A stretch of DNA of 64,000 nt from Gigaspora margarita (GCA_009809945.1 WTPW01001651.1:73283-137282), one strand, 5' to 3'; positions 45,815 to 57,592 are shown, numbered from the stretch's first letter. The notes: generated from the sequence alone by a model not told the origin. Numbers and translations are program-made.

Positions 45815-46214
45815 ACTATATATATAACTATTATTTGTAATTCTAATTTAAAATAATCTAATATATTTTAAAATAGAAAACTTATTAGTTTACACATAGT
45901 ATTTATATATGGTATAATTTATTGAATTGTCAATTCGTTGTAATACAAATCCTTTCATATAATCACACAATTGGCCACATAGAAAATTTTTTTAAAAAAC
46001 GTGCTTATAAAGAAATTGAGCTTATATGGAGGTTTCAAATGTGATTACATATGATATGATTGTATGGGAGGTGACTAGAAATTATAAGTCAAAAAATTAA
46101 CCCTATTTGAGGTTAGAGTTAAGTTTAGTTTCAGGGTTAAAAGAGCTATAGTTTATGCTAAAATTTGACAGATTTTATTTGTTAAAACTTTCAAAGCTGT
46201 TTTATGTTCATAAC

Positions 46215-47369
46215 CAGTGTTTAAAATTCAATGTTCTCATGGTTCTCAATGAACATTTGAGTTTTTTTAAGAACATTGATATTTAAAAAAAGGTTCTCTT
46301 ATTTGAGAACATTTTATCCTCTTGGAATGTTCTCAAAGAGAACATTTATAAAATTTTTATGTTCTAGATTTACTAATAAGAACAATAAATTATATAAAAT
46401 GTTTAAATATAATTTGTTTATGACAAATTCTGTACATATATATATACTATATAGCACATATGTTTAAAGTTGTACAATATGGATAACAAATAAATATTTA
46501 AGAAAATAGCCTTTAAATATTTTAAAATAAAACATTTTTGCCATACACTTTGTTTCTATATTGAGAGTATCATTATTGTATAGACTTATATATAGATGAT
46601 TTGGATCAAATGATTTGCTAATACTAAGCAAGTAAAAAAGACACAAAGTATTTGTTAGTACAAAGTTTAAATAGTTAAATAACAAAGTAATTGGATTCTA
46701 ATTTATTGTGTAGCATTAGTAAAATATTATAGAAAGACTTGTTTTACTATGAGCAAATATAAAAAGCACTTGAAGTTTTAACAAAATTATTAGAAATTAA
46801 ATTGTATTATACATTGTGTTATGTTGAAAAAATACAAATCATATACAAAGTTTAAAAAATTATTAATAGATAAGCATGAACTTAGTGTGTAAATTGTAAG
46901 CATAGAATTTATTTTCAAATAAGTTATTATTCTATTAACAATAAATTCTTTATTAAAATTATTTTATTTACTATATTAAACTATCAGAGCATAAGTTATT
47001 TATTTATAATCTATTTATTTTATTAATAAAAGTTAGATATAACTTTAATTCACTATATATTAAACTACAAGTTAGTAAGTGCAGTGTAAGAAAAGCTTAA
47101 TTTTTAATTAGCATACCAAAAATGGTGCAAACTTGATCATAGAATTAATTATTATATTATTGATTTTATTAATTTGAATTAATTTTGTTGTAAATTAATA
47201 AATAATATATATCAATATTGTTTGAATCTAATATAAACATGAACATTTTTTAAAAATTAATGTTCATTATATTTAATATATAATGAACAATAAAAAGTTT
47301 TTGAGAACAATAAAAATTAAAATTATGCTCTTTTGAGAACATAACTTTCGATTTGAATTTTAAACACTG
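46215..47369. mobile_element. 1.15-kb hAT-like non-autonomous element, TSD TTCATAAC
   Basis: Ends CAGTGTTTAAAATTCAA and CAGTGTTTAAAATTCAA (inverted, near-perfect), with a perfect 8-bp duplication TTCATAAC at 46,207-46,214 and 47,370-47,377. Subterminal regions repeat TGTTCTC / GAGAACA. The interior is AT-rich with no coding frame. Confidence 0.9.
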
Positions 47370-47377
47370 TTCATAAC

Positions 47378-47874
47378 TTTAAAATATTAGCATATTTATG
47401 TGTTTATATATAGTGCACAAATATAATTATTTTTTTAAAAAAATAATACTTTTTTTAACCAGCAATATATTAAAATATATATAATGTCAGAGATGATGCT
47501 GAAATCATGAAATTTTGATCTATTTTGATATGAAATTTTAAAATGTTTTTGGGGTGTATTTTTCATTTTTGTCTTATGGGTTAGGGTAAGGTTTGGGTGT
47601 GGATTTGATATTTAAAAAGTATATGTGGATTTTAGTAGAGCTTATAGTTTCAAATCGAGGCCCCAAATTTTAGCATCATCCCCGACATATAATATTTTAT
47701 ACAAATATTATATAATTAAATATATTTAAATAGAATAATATAGACAATGTCCCCAATAACTAACTTCGAGATTAAAATTGAAATTAAAATTAGTGCAAAA
47801 TTGTGAAAGAATCATTTTTTGTTAGAAGTACAACAGGAGTTACTTAGAGATATAAAAAATAAAAAGCACAAAGT
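47378..47874. other. AT-rich spacer
   Basis: Includes a GGGTTAGGGTAAGG-like stretch at 47,577-47,595, isolated and not a telomere array. Confidence 0.35.
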
Positions 47875-48072
47875 GCATGGGCTAGTGATTGTACCCGATC
47901 AAAAATATGCTATCCGGGTTATCCGACGGATAACCTTTCGGATAACCCGGATGATCGATGGATATATCCGGATATAAAATTCTACCCGATATACCCGGGT
48001 AGTTACCCGGATATAAAATTCTACCTGATGTACCCGAGTAGAGTATTACAGTCCGCCGATATGCCAAATTAG

Positions 48073-48209
48073 GGGGTTGTCTAAAGCCTTGTACCTTCAC
48101 ATATTGATTTATATACTGCATAAATTGTATTCTTGATATCTAAATAACCTGCTAACCCTAAATGCATCAAAAACAAACCCTAACGAGGTACAAGGCTTTA
48201 GCCATCCCC
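48073..48209. mobile_element. 137-base MITE with 8-bp TSD CAAATTAG
   Basis: Ends GGGGTTGTCTAAAGCCTTGT and GGGGATGGCTAAAGCCTTGT (inverted, continuing ACCT), with CAAATTAG at 48,065-48,072 and 48,210-48,217. Nested in the 1.8-kb element. Confidence 0.85.
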
Positions 48210-48654
48210 CAAATTAGGAAATCAAGCTCTAGAATAATCCACACGTCGATCCTCATATCTGATTGGCTATTACGTACGTCGTACTAGCTTTTAATCCTGC
48301 ACTTTGGCGTTTTACAAAAAAATTCTTATAATAATTACAGAATTATTAGATAGTGCAAGTAAGCAGTATAGAACGTCTAGTTTTGTTAATCCCATTTAAT
48401 CCCTCGCATAGACCTGTTTTGCTTAAAGTAAATGAAACTTAAAAACTAGCTTTTTTTTTTTTAGCTAATATGAAATATAAAGCTTCGTTGCTGTCTCAAT
48501 TCAGTGCAAGATCACTGAAAAGTCTGTCATGTTAAGACAAGTAAGTATACAAAGTTATGCTGAACCTTTTATTACTTAGCTTTGAGGTAACATATAGTTC
48601 ATTGAACCTATTGAGATTTTATCTAGGTTATATGAAAAAAAGCATAGCACATAG

Positions 48655-49155
48655 GATGTTGCACTATAGTTAGATGGGACATAATACAATAGCTAGAATG
48701 TGATGTAGCCCAGGACGTAGCACTATGATTAGAACGGAACGTAGCACTATAGTTAGAACGTGATGTAGCACATTAGTTAGTTAGAACAGGATATAGAACA
48801 ATAGTTAGAACAGGATATAGAGCGACAGTTAGAACAGGGCATAGTGCTATGGTTAGGACATACCTTAGTAGTTAGAACAGGACGTACAGTAATATGAAAG
48901 TTAGAACAAACGTAGCACAATAGTTAGATTCAGGATGTAGCGCAATAGTTAGATTCGGGAAATAGAATGATAATTAGTAGCATAATGGATTCACGACGGT
49001 TAGATTTGGGACGTAGTGCGATAGTTAGATTCAGGACGTAGCACAATAGTTAGATTTGGGAGAGCACGATAATTAGATTCAGTACATAGTACAATAGTTA
49101 GATTTGGGGGCGTAGTACGATAGTTGGGTTCAAGACATAATACGATAGTTAATTT
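48655..49155 (+). repeat. Minisatellite, unit about 25 bases
   Basis: Around 17-18 diverged units of the type GTAGCACAATAGTTAGATTC plus AGGAC. The first units have GAAC where later ones have GATTC, so there are two sub-types arranged in blocks. Confidence 0.85.
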
Positions 49156-49665
49156 AATTTTTTTTTGTATTTTTTTATTGTTTTTAGATATAAGATTTTA
49201 CTTTTTTTATTTTTTTAATAAAAATTTTAATAAATTTTTATTAGATTCGGTTATTACAATTAGATTTATCTGAAAGTAAATTAAATTGAATACTTGAATT
49301 TTAATTAAATAAATAAGATGACTTAAATAAATATTTTGTGGATACGTGCTTTAAATAAATATTTTATAAATGTCTTATAAAAATGTCCCGAATAAAAAAA
49401 CAAGAGCATAAAAACTAGGGCTTGACATATTATACATACCCAATACTATTTTACGGGTTTATCTTACACACAAAATTCTCGTAATCTAGAAAATAGCCCA
49501 ACAGATAGCCCAACCCAGATAGCCTAACCCGGATATTCAAATTTTTACTATCTGAGATATTATCCGGATATATATACCCGGTTAGCTGTGATTATAACCC
49601 GGATATCTGAATCATCTGCAGATAACCGGATAATACCCAATCCAAATACAAACACTAGCATGGGC

Positions 49666-51167
49666 ACTGACTAGTCTAGTCCTTTTAAATATAACTTGCA
49701 AACAATAAATTTTTATTGCTTGCATTTAGAAAATAATATATAAATTGTATTTAAGTTAAGTTATATTTTATTTTTTTTAATGGCTATCTGTTTCACATTT
49801 GTACTAAATTTAGTACAATAAAAAAAAAAATTTTTTGAGCCAGATATTTAATAAATTTTATTCGGATTTTACTAAAATAAAATTTGATATTAGACTAATA
49901 TCTGTGCACAATTTGAATAATATTTATTAATAAAAATTTTTTATAAATTAGGTTTAAAACTATTGTATTTTTTTGAAAATTTCNNNTANTTAATTTAGTN
50001 NNGTAATAAAAATTAATTTTGCTAAAAATTTTTGATAAAATTGTAAAAATATAAAATTTTTAGATTGTTTTGGTTCTAATTTAATTGTAAAAAAATTATT
50101 TTATTTAAAAAATAATTTTTTAAAATAGTTTATATAAGCCAGCTTTATGGTAATACAAGTCTAAATATAGTTAGTCTATTTCTATATTTGTATAGTAAAT
50201 CATATGTTTTTATTAATAAATTTTATAAAAAAATTGCTAAACTTAAATTTCTTATAACTTTTTATCTACTGATCCGATTTTAATGATTTTACTACTACAG
50301 TGCATTTCATCTAAAGCCAACCTATTTTATATATAGGTGCCAATTTTTTAGCTGCTATATAACCTAATTATCCAATAAAAATGCAGAAAAACTTAATACA
50401 ATTTTTAAATTTTATTAATAAAATTTAAAATTTTGTTAATAAATTCAAATTTTGTTATGTTTTTTTATATATAAACGCCAAAATTTTAAATTATATGTAA
50501 ATTTAAATTAAAATAACTTACTAAAAACAAAAAAATATAAAAATTTTATTTTGATAGTTTAATAGCCTTTTGTTTAAACTATTAAACTATTAAAAAATTT
50601 TTTAAATATCTTTTGTTTTTAAAAATTTATATTAATTTAAAAATTTTTATAATTAAAAGGTGATGGCTTTTCATAAAATGCACTATATTAAATCAGAAAA
50701 GCTAGCTCTACAACATATTAAAATTTGAAAGAAATTTAATCAAAAATTTTACTAGTTATTTTTTTTAAAACTTTAGTATTAAAAAAAAATATATAAATAA
50801 ATTTATTATTTCTAATATATTGTATATTAATATAATATATTAAAATTTTATAATTAATAATTTATTTAATTAAAACTAAGTTTTTGGAATTAAATATACT
50901 ATTGTTTAAATAATAAAAATAAATAAAATATATTTTATTTAAATTTTTTTTAAACTTAATTATTGAATTTATATTGAATTATTATATAAATCTTTAAAAA
51001 TNTATAACTTTTGATCCACTAATCCAATTTAGATAATTTAACTATCAAAATGATTCTCTCAATGAAATAATTATTTTGATAATTAATCATTTAAATTGGA
51101 TCAGTAGATCAAAAGTTATAGGCTTTTTATTATTAAAATTATAATATTACACAAAAACACATTAGTA
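49666..51167. other. AT-rich intergenic sequence
   Basis: No gene supported. Short N runs near 49,984-50,002. An inverted pair around TATAACTTTTGATCCACTAA (51,003-51,020 and 51,097-51,120) suggests another decayed short MITE. Confidence 0.4.
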
Positions 51168-51175
51168 CTTTATTC

Positions 51176-52065
51176 TATTGTTTTAAGCTGGCTGAAGCAG
51201 CTGTGGCTAAGCTGGCTTAGCCGGCTAAGCTAGCCGATATAATGTGGTCAGCTGGCTAATATGGCTAAGGTCACCTCTAGTGATATGAATCAAAAATCAA
51301 TTAATCAGTTAGTTGATTGAGTTGGTAACTATTTGATTGACTATTACAAACACAATTTTAATCGATTGATCAAACTAATCAATTAATTGATTAATCGATT
51401 ACCAACTAATCGATCAATTGATTAACTGATTATTTGATTATCAGTTATTCAATTAACTGATTAATCGATATGCTGATATATATATATACGTATACTATTT
51501 ATTAACTACTGAACTATTCGAAAGCACTTACCGGTAAAAAAAATAGCTGTTTAAACAGTTTATGGTACTACCAGATGCTTAACTAATCGACCAATTAGTT
51601 AACTATTAATCGATTAATTGATTAATCGATTAATTGATTAATTGATTAATCGATTAATCGATTAATCGATTAGTTGATTAGTTGGATATAATCAACTATA
51701 ATTGACTTTTTACAACTACCAATCAATTGCAATTTTTTTGCACGATTCATATTACTAATTTGCATTTCATAAAATTATCAAACGTAATATTTAATTAAAG
51801 TAATTCAACAGTTTATACTAAACGTCATATTTTAATTATATTATTTAAAAATTATAGTTGATTACCAATTATATCTTTTTATCAACACCTGTGTATTTTG
51901 AATAGTTTAATTATTAATTGATAAATTATTATTGTAATATAAAGTGTGATACATTATTAGTTCTGAATTATTCTGAAAGTATGCTATTAGCTATTAGCCA
52001 GCTTAGCTGATATTTTGGTCGGCTGGCTTAGCTAGCTGACCAAAATCATGCGGCTTAAATCACTA
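51176..52065. mobile_element. hAT-like element with GGCTTAGCC motifs, TSD CTTTATTC
   Basis: 890 bases with a perfect CTTTATTC duplication at 51,168-51,175 and 52,066-52,073. Ends TATTGTTTTAAGCTGGC and TAGTGATTTAAGCCGC (inverted). Both subterminal regions repeat the palindromic GGCTTAGCC / AGCTGGCT words. It contains a second motif-dense element. Confidence 0.82.
51278..51757. mobile_element. Nested element with AATCGATTAATTG motifs
   Basis: 480 bases. Ends TAGTGATATGAATCA and TAGTAATATGAATCG (inverted). The subterminal parts are nearly continuous TTAATCGATTAATTGATTAA, a palindromic motif array. Flanking 8-mers do not match, so one junction has probably been rearranged. Confidence 0.6.
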
Positions 52066-52073
52066 CTTTATTC

Positions 52074-52799
52074 AGTACTAAATTTTTTTTTTTATATAAT
52101 AACTTTAGATAAAATTTTACAGACTTTTTTGTAATTGTTATACCAAGTTACTTGTGTAATAGCACAAAGCAGCAGGTGATTTTAATTAGTTAACTTTTAA
52201 TAAACTAAAATTTTTTTAGATATTTATTAATGTTTTTTAAAAAATTAAACAAATTTGAATTTTTTAAAAAAAATATTTAATCAAAAAATTATAAAACATT
52301 TTTTTAAAAAGATATTTTATATATACTCAGGTATTATATATATTTTTTTGATTGCTTATTAATATGTAAAAATTTGAGTTATTGTATTTTATTGAAGTGT
52401 ATAAGAATAGTATATTATGTTTAATAAAATTATCAATATACAAAATTTTTTTTAAACTTGCTAATATAACATTTGTTAAATTAGCTACTTTTAAATATAC
52501 CAAAATAAAGTATAAATATATATATTTAAATTTAAATTAAAGTTAATAAGAAAAATTTTTTAAAATTTAAGTTTTATAACTGTACTAAATTTAGTAGTTT
52601 GTACTAAATTTAGTACAGCAAACGGATAGCCATTAATATTAAAAAATTTTTTACTTTTTTTACAAATTTTTTTATCAATAAAAATTTTTTAAAATTTGTT
52701 TTAAAATTTTGCTAATAATATTTTAAATTAAAAAAATTAAAAAGTATTTATAAGTATATTTTTTTAAAAATAATATATTGTAATATAATTTGTTATTTA
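52074..52799. other. AT-rich intergenic sequence
   Basis: No gene or clear element end. GTACTAAATTTAGTAC palindromes occur near 52,595. Confidence 0.35.
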
Positions 52800-52810
52800 A
52801 ATATAATAAT

Positions 52811-53478
52811 TTTTTTTTTTTTAAACTTGCACCGGATACTCACGAGTGCGTTAATACTTTATTAATTATTAATTAACAAATTTACATATTAAACTATTTA
52901 GGTGAGCACACAACCGGCTAGCCCTATTTCAGACTGCCCAATTGCCCGGTGGGCACCGAGTTTTACCCTCCCAACACCACCTTCGGACAGTCGTCACCAG
53001 ATCGACATTGGTACAACCAGGAAACACCTCGGAATATTTGCGCCATGAGTTCATGTAGTATCATCTCAGACTTCGGCCTCACATTATGTCTTGTGACTTC
53101 GGTTAATTCAAATCGGGTTCTAACTCGTTTCGCTTTGCCACCCAAACTTGACAACGGTAACTGCCCAATTAAGGCAAACCCATAAACGCCGACGGAAGAC
53201 CCAGGCCATAGACGAGGATGCATCTAGCCACACGTGCACTTTTGGTGCCTAATTTAAGTAGTCCGCCCGCAGGTTCCACACTAGCTGCTATACCTGCAAC
53301 CCAACTAGGGGATTGCCTAATTAAGCCCTCTGATTTTCTGGCCAGCTGACAAACCATGGGTCCACAGATTTCCTTTTTAACCAGCTGGTAATTATTATTG
53401 TCTCTGGGGGGAATTGAACCGGCAACCTTCGATTTGCATCCTGGGAGCGTAACCACTACGCTATCGACCCGCAGGACT
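52811..53478 (-). mobile_element. tRNA-derived SINE, 668 bases
   Basis: An island of roughly balanced base composition in AT-rich DNA. On the minus strand it begins with a tRNA-like head and ends in a poly(A) tail (poly(T) at 52,811-52,822). It is flanked by an 11-bp target duplication AATATAATAAT at 52,800-52,810 and 53,479-53,489. It contains many CG dinucleotides and little decay, which suggests a recent insertion. The body shares a piece with a degraded copy at 60,130-60,250. The three reading frames across it are fortuitous; a frame reading VAGSIPPRD merely translates the tRNA-like B box region. Confidence 0.85.
53410..53463 (-). promoter_or_regulatory. RNA polymerase III internal promoter (A and B boxes) of the SINE
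   Basis: On the minus strand TAGCGTAGTGGTTA (53,450-53,463) fits the A box and GGTTCAATTCC (53,410-53,420) fits the B box, 29 bases apart as in a tRNA gene. A normal cloverleaf does not form, so this is tRNA-derived rather than a functional tRNA. Confidence 0.8.
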
Positions 53479-53612
53479 AATATAATAATATATATATATA
53501 TATAATTATTAAAAAATTATTTGTGATTAAAAAGAAATAATAATTACTATTAGTTATAATTAAAAAAATCTTAATTCAAATTTTAATACATTTTAAATAG
53601 TTTTAATAAATA

Positions 53613-53915
53613 TAGTGCGGGACACTTAAAGGCTTCCCAAACTTTAAAAGCTAATATTATAGCATTTAATATAAAAATAATATCAAAAAAAATGGGTCAC
53701 TATTTTGTAGTTTTACTTCAAAATGGGGCAAGTCACGTGTTTTGGCTTACTGCTATTGGTTTATTTTAAAATATTTTAAAATTAATTTTAAAAAATAATT
53801 TTAAAAAATAATTTTAACCAATCAAAATGCAGGATTTCAAAAAACATCAATTTCATTATAAATTTTTGAAAATGGGACAAGTCACGTAATTTCAGTCTTT
53901 AGGTGTCCTGCACTA
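53613..53915. mobile_element. MITE with AGTGCGGGACACTT ends (copy 1 of 2)
   Basis: 303 bases. Ends TAGTGCGGGACACTTAAAG and TAGTGCAGGACACCTAAAG (inverted). Internal inverted words GGGGCAAGTCACGT / ACGTGACTTGTCCC. The duplication is unclear. Confidence 0.7.
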
Positions 53916-54654
53916 GTAAAATAATAAAATAATTTCTTAAATTAAAAATTATAAAAATTAAATTTAATAAGCTTTAATTAACGTTTTTTATAATATATTT
54001 TAAATAAAAATTTTATTATATTTATGATATAATAAATATAATTTTAAACTAAATAATCTAATAATTTTATTATTAGTAGTAGTTGCTTTAAATACTTTAC
54101 TAAGACTTGTAAAAAAAATATATAAAAACTATATTATTATTTTAAAAATTATAAATTTTAATAAAAAAATATTATAATACTGCTAATATATAATAATTTT
54201 AAAACTATTGCTACAAACTAACTATATATTTATTTATAATTGTTCTAAAGTTGCTAAATTGGCATGTTTTGTGTATACTTGCTGTACACTAAATATAAGT
54301 CAGTTATTTAAATCAACATTTCTTTGAATCAACTAATAAAAACCAGAGTGTCCAAAAAAAAAAAAAAGCATTTTTTAAAAAATTATTCTTTAATAAAAAA
54401 ATTATTTTAACTAATTTTTGACTGGTTTGCGTCACACATTAACACGTGGTAGTAAATTTTTTAGTAGCGATACTGGAGTAATCCAAAGCTTTTGCAATCA
54501 TATTGATCATATAAAATAACCCAAAATTTGATGTAAATTAAAGGTTGTTCGGTTTGCGTGAGTTCTGTTTTTTTTTTTAAAAACTACAGTACCCTGATAT
54601 CATGATATGAAATTATCATATCAGAAGAAACCAAAACTTATTTTTGATGATTGA
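53916..54654. other. AT-rich intergenic sequence
   Basis: No gene or complete repeat recognised. Confidence 0.35.
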
Positions 54655-54921
54655 TCACAAAATTTTGCAAATTGTAATAAATGATATATTAAGTCCTAAT
54701 CTTAAATTACGTTGAATATTAGCACCTTTTGCATGTGCCTCCGAAAAACACGCAGAGTTAAAAGACAAAAGGGTATACACTGACAAAGGTAGATAGTGCA
54801 CGAGTGGGGGGATATTTAGTCTGACTAGAATATCATACATCTTTATCTTATTATGGTTTATATGCAATCTACCACAAAAAGTGCATTCGCTCAAAAGAAT
54901 ATGCGGATTAAGGGATGCCAT
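54655..54921 (-). CDS. Candidate small gene or first exon, unrecognised
   Basis: An 88-residue minus-strand frame starts at a true ATG (MASLNPHILLSECTFCGRLH) with a TATATAA-like box about 55 bases upstream. A CxxC motif at residues 13-16 could bind metal. A GTGTATAC donor-like site after residue 47 would make this a first exon. Composition is less AT-biased than its surroundings. No family recognised and no partner exon identified; it may be a decayed gene. Confidence 0.3.
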   Translation of the reverse strand: MASLNPHILLSECTFCGRLHINHNKIKMYDILVRLNIPPLVHYLPLSVYTLLSFNSACFSEAHAKGANIQRNLRLGLNISFITICKIL

Positions 54922-55069
54922 CTGTATTTTTTAATTAGACTTGCGTTGGGACGACTATGCCCAACAATGTAACGTCATTATATACATAAATCATATGGCA
55001 ATTTACATTTTGGATCCAAGAAATAAAATTATCAGCAAAAAATTATATTTAATACGGTGCAAGAAGCCT

Positions 55070-55663
55070 TGGAGTGCGCGGTATACTATGTATATCAAAA
55101 CTATACGTGGTATCATTTAAAAATTTATTTATTGAAGATTTTTTTTTTGAAATGTCGTGTAACATTATCGAATATGTTCTTTAATCTGAACCGGCGTTTA
55201 TTCTTTACTACACAAGTTCAAACCTTTATTTAGATGCACAGCCTTTAAAATTGATTGCTTCGAAACCAAATTTCGTATAGGTAAGTATTAAGTTCCAAAA
55301 AAACAAAGTTACGAAGCAAAATTTATATTTTAGTTGAAAGAATTATCAGTTTATTCAATTTTGTTCGATTAATTTAAGTAACAATTGCTCGTTTAAAAGA
55401 GGCAGAAAAAAGCTGTGTTCCAATAAATGGCGAAAAAAAAAATCCCGTAACTTTGTAAAACTATGTGAAAGAATCGCTTAGTAGTAAAATTTTCCAGCTA
55501 AGAAAAGATAAACGACCCATGCATCTAAAGAAGTGAAGCACGATTTTATATATAAAAAATATATTACGTGTTCATCTATTAATAATCACTTAAAATCATC
55601 GATTATTTAAAAAATAAGGAATCCACATATAATTTTGATTTACATAGTATACCGCGCACCCCA
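55070..55663. mobile_element. Mutator-like MITE, 9-bp TSD AAGAAGCCT
   Basis: 594 bases with inverted ends of about 41 bases (TGGAGTGCGCGGTATACTAT and TGGGGTGCGCGGTATACTAT at the tips). A perfect 9-bp duplication AAGAAGCCT lies at 55,061-55,069 and 55,664-55,672. Long TIRs and a 9-bp TSD fit the Mutator superfamily. Confidence 0.88.
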
Positions 55664-55732
55664 AAGAAGCCTGTACTAAACAGTTACACGAAATGTTTCA
55701 ATTTTTTAAATGATTATAACTTTTTATCTAAG

Positions 55733-55981
55733 AGGTTTTAAAAAAATCTGACCGGTAACTTTATAGAACTATATCAGCTCTACATGGCCAAATATCTTAT
55801 CACTGTAAAGAGTTAATGCGTTTTGAAAATTGAAAATTGAAATTTTATATGCGTATATAAATTTATAAATTTATATATAAAATTTCAATTTTCAAAACGC
55901 ATCAACTCTTTACAGTGATAAGATGTTTGGCACATATGTAGAGATAGCTCTAAAGTTACCAGTCAGATTTTTTTAAAACCT
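55733..55981. repeat. Near-perfect 249-base palindrome
   Basis: Arms of about 115 bases, from AGGTTTTAAAAAAATCTGAC inward; the inner GTTTTGAAAATTG arms flank an AT centre at about 55,858. It differs at only a few positions between arms, so it is probably a young foldback element. No clear target duplication. Confidence 0.8.
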
Positions 55982-55989
55982 AAACTTCA

Positions 55990-56430
55990 TAAAAATTCTT
56001 GAAACATTGGAATGGAATTTACTTCATATAGTAAGTAATTCGGGACTTGACGACTATTACAGATAATGATTTTCATGTAAACAATAATACAAATTGTCGT
56101 TTCAAGGATCTTCATCTGAGATTGTTCTATTATTATTATTAGTATGACGTAGATCGCGTACGTACACAAATGTAAATAACAGATAACCATTTCTATATCT
56201 TGTCAATTTAAATTGAAATGTTTGAGATGTAAACACAAAACTAATTCTTACAAATAAAGGTTATATATATACTCATAATTGATTTTATTCTCTTTATACA
56301 TACCAATTTTTTCTTTAACAAATTTGGACATGATTACAAATTTAGTCGTCTAAATATTGTTATAATTTTTACACGTACACGTGTAATAGTTGGATACAAT
56401 TAATGCACTAATCTTCGATTAAGAAAAGTT
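55990..56430. other. Intergenic, nothing recognised
   Basis: No supported gene. Confidence 0.35.
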
Positions 56431-56436
56431 TAGCTA

Positions 56437-56879
56437 CAGTGCGGGACACTTAGAAATGGAAATGTCATTTAGAAATTTAAAATTTAATAATTTTAAAATT
56501 ATTCAAATGATTGATTGTTTATATTTTATAATTTCCTAAATTTTGATTGGCTGTATTTTCTGTAATTTGATATTACTTAAAAAGAAAGACATGTTACTAA
56601 AAAATAATTATATAAATTTATATTACCATACTAAAATTATATGTTTATATTTATTAAAATCTATTTTAAAATTATTATTTTGCAATTTTAAAACACAGAA
56701 TTTTGAACTCCAATAACTTGATAACAAATAATTTTTTTAAAAAAATTAAGACTACTATTTTGTAGTAAAATGATTTAGCTTTAAAACAGCGGCTTCTTTT
56801 TTTTGTATCTTTCTGTATCATAAGTTATTGGCTTTTAAAAACTAGCTATTTTATTGTCGTCTATAAGTGTCCTGCACTG
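56437..56879. mobile_element. MITE with CAGTGCGGGACACTT ends (copy 2 of 2)
   Basis: 443 bases. Ends CAGTGCGGGACACTTAGAAA and CAGTGCAGGACACTTATAGA (inverted). The same end type is at 53,613. It is preceded by TA but followed by AA, so the class is not certain; a pogo-like origin is possible. Confidence 0.7.
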
Positions 56880-56995
56880 AATCAAAATTAAAAATTTATC
56901 CATATTTCGTATATTGAAATTCTAGTCATGTATTTTATTTTATATATTGTTCTATTGTTCCTATCATATTGATGCTACACATAACATTTGCTTCA

Positions 56996-57079
56996 ATGGA
57001 TTCAACAAAGAATCTGATTGGTTTAACCGATCAAATTGTTCAAACAGGCCAAAGAACCTTTATCGAAGTCATTGAGTAA
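56996..57079 (+). CDS. Candidate 27-residue peptide or first exon
   Basis: ATG at 56,996 (an in-frame ATG also at 56,972) opens a short frame MDSTKNLIGLTDQIVQTGQR followed by TFIEVIE. The frame closes at TAA, but a GTAAGA donor at 57,076-57,081 overlaps the stop, so the piece may be a first exon with the next exon unidentified. GC is above local average. No family recognised. Confidence 0.3.
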   Translation: MDSTKNLIGLTDQIVQTGQRTFIEVIE

Positions 57080-57439
57080 GAATTTCAATAAAACATCTAA
57101 TTTCCTATCATTATATCAAGATAACGAGGATTATTATTATAAATGCGCATTAGAAAATCCTGTTAGCATGCGTTGAATCCTCGTGCTTCTAATGTGTTTC
57201 TCGATTACCAACCTTTATAACCTTTACATTTCACTTTGTTTTTTTTTTTTTTTTTTATATATTTGCACACTTTAAGTTTCTTGACCTTTGAATGTTATAA
57301 ATAGACGTTTGTAAACCATTTAATGATTATTAATAATAAAAATTTTTACAATAAAATATGTTAGTTTATATTATGTAAAAGATTTTGTTTAAAAACTATT
57401 ATGCCTATTGCTAATCGAAAGTAATAACATTGAAGCAGA

Positions 57440-57592
57440 ATAAATGAATCGGTTCACCGATAATTCATTTAGCCGACATCACACAAAGTGACAATTTGTT
57501 AAAATATATACCTGCAACTAATCAAATGCTAACCCTATGTGATGTCGGCTAAACGAACTTTCGGTGAAATGACTGTCGGTGAAGTGAACAGT
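57440..57592. repeat. TCGGTGAA hairpin element (short)
   Basis: Inverted arms containing TTTAGCCGACATCACA and TTCACCGA words around a short centre. Related to 59,262-59,575 and, decayed, to 17,195-17,335. Confidence 0.65.

Larger units (their letters stand above)
47883..49657. mobile_element. 1.8-kb hAT-like non-autonomous element, TSD GCATGGGC
   Basis: Ends TAGTGATTGTACCCG and TAGTGTTTGTATTTGG (inverted), flanked by a perfect GCATGGGC at 47,875-47,882 and 49,658-49,665. Subterminal regions at both ends are filled with the palindromic word TATCCGGATA and with ACCCGG. It contains a 137-base MITE and a 25-base minisatellite. No transposase frame was seen. Confidence 0.88.

Noticed and set aside
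47882-48121. Pro/Gly/Tyr-rich repeat protein on the minus strand
   Set aside because: Translation of the TATCCGG subterminal array of a transposable element.
48655-49155. CRISPR-like array
   Set aside because: Repeats are head to tail without unique spacers, and the DNA is eukaryotic.
53169-53456. A 95-residue reading frame with good composition
   Set aside because: It lies entirely within the SINE and its start translates the tRNA-like promoter region.
53400-53475. A functional tRNA gene
   Set aside because: A and B boxes are present but the arms do not pair into a cloverleaf, and the unit continues into a SINE body with poly(A) and a TSD.
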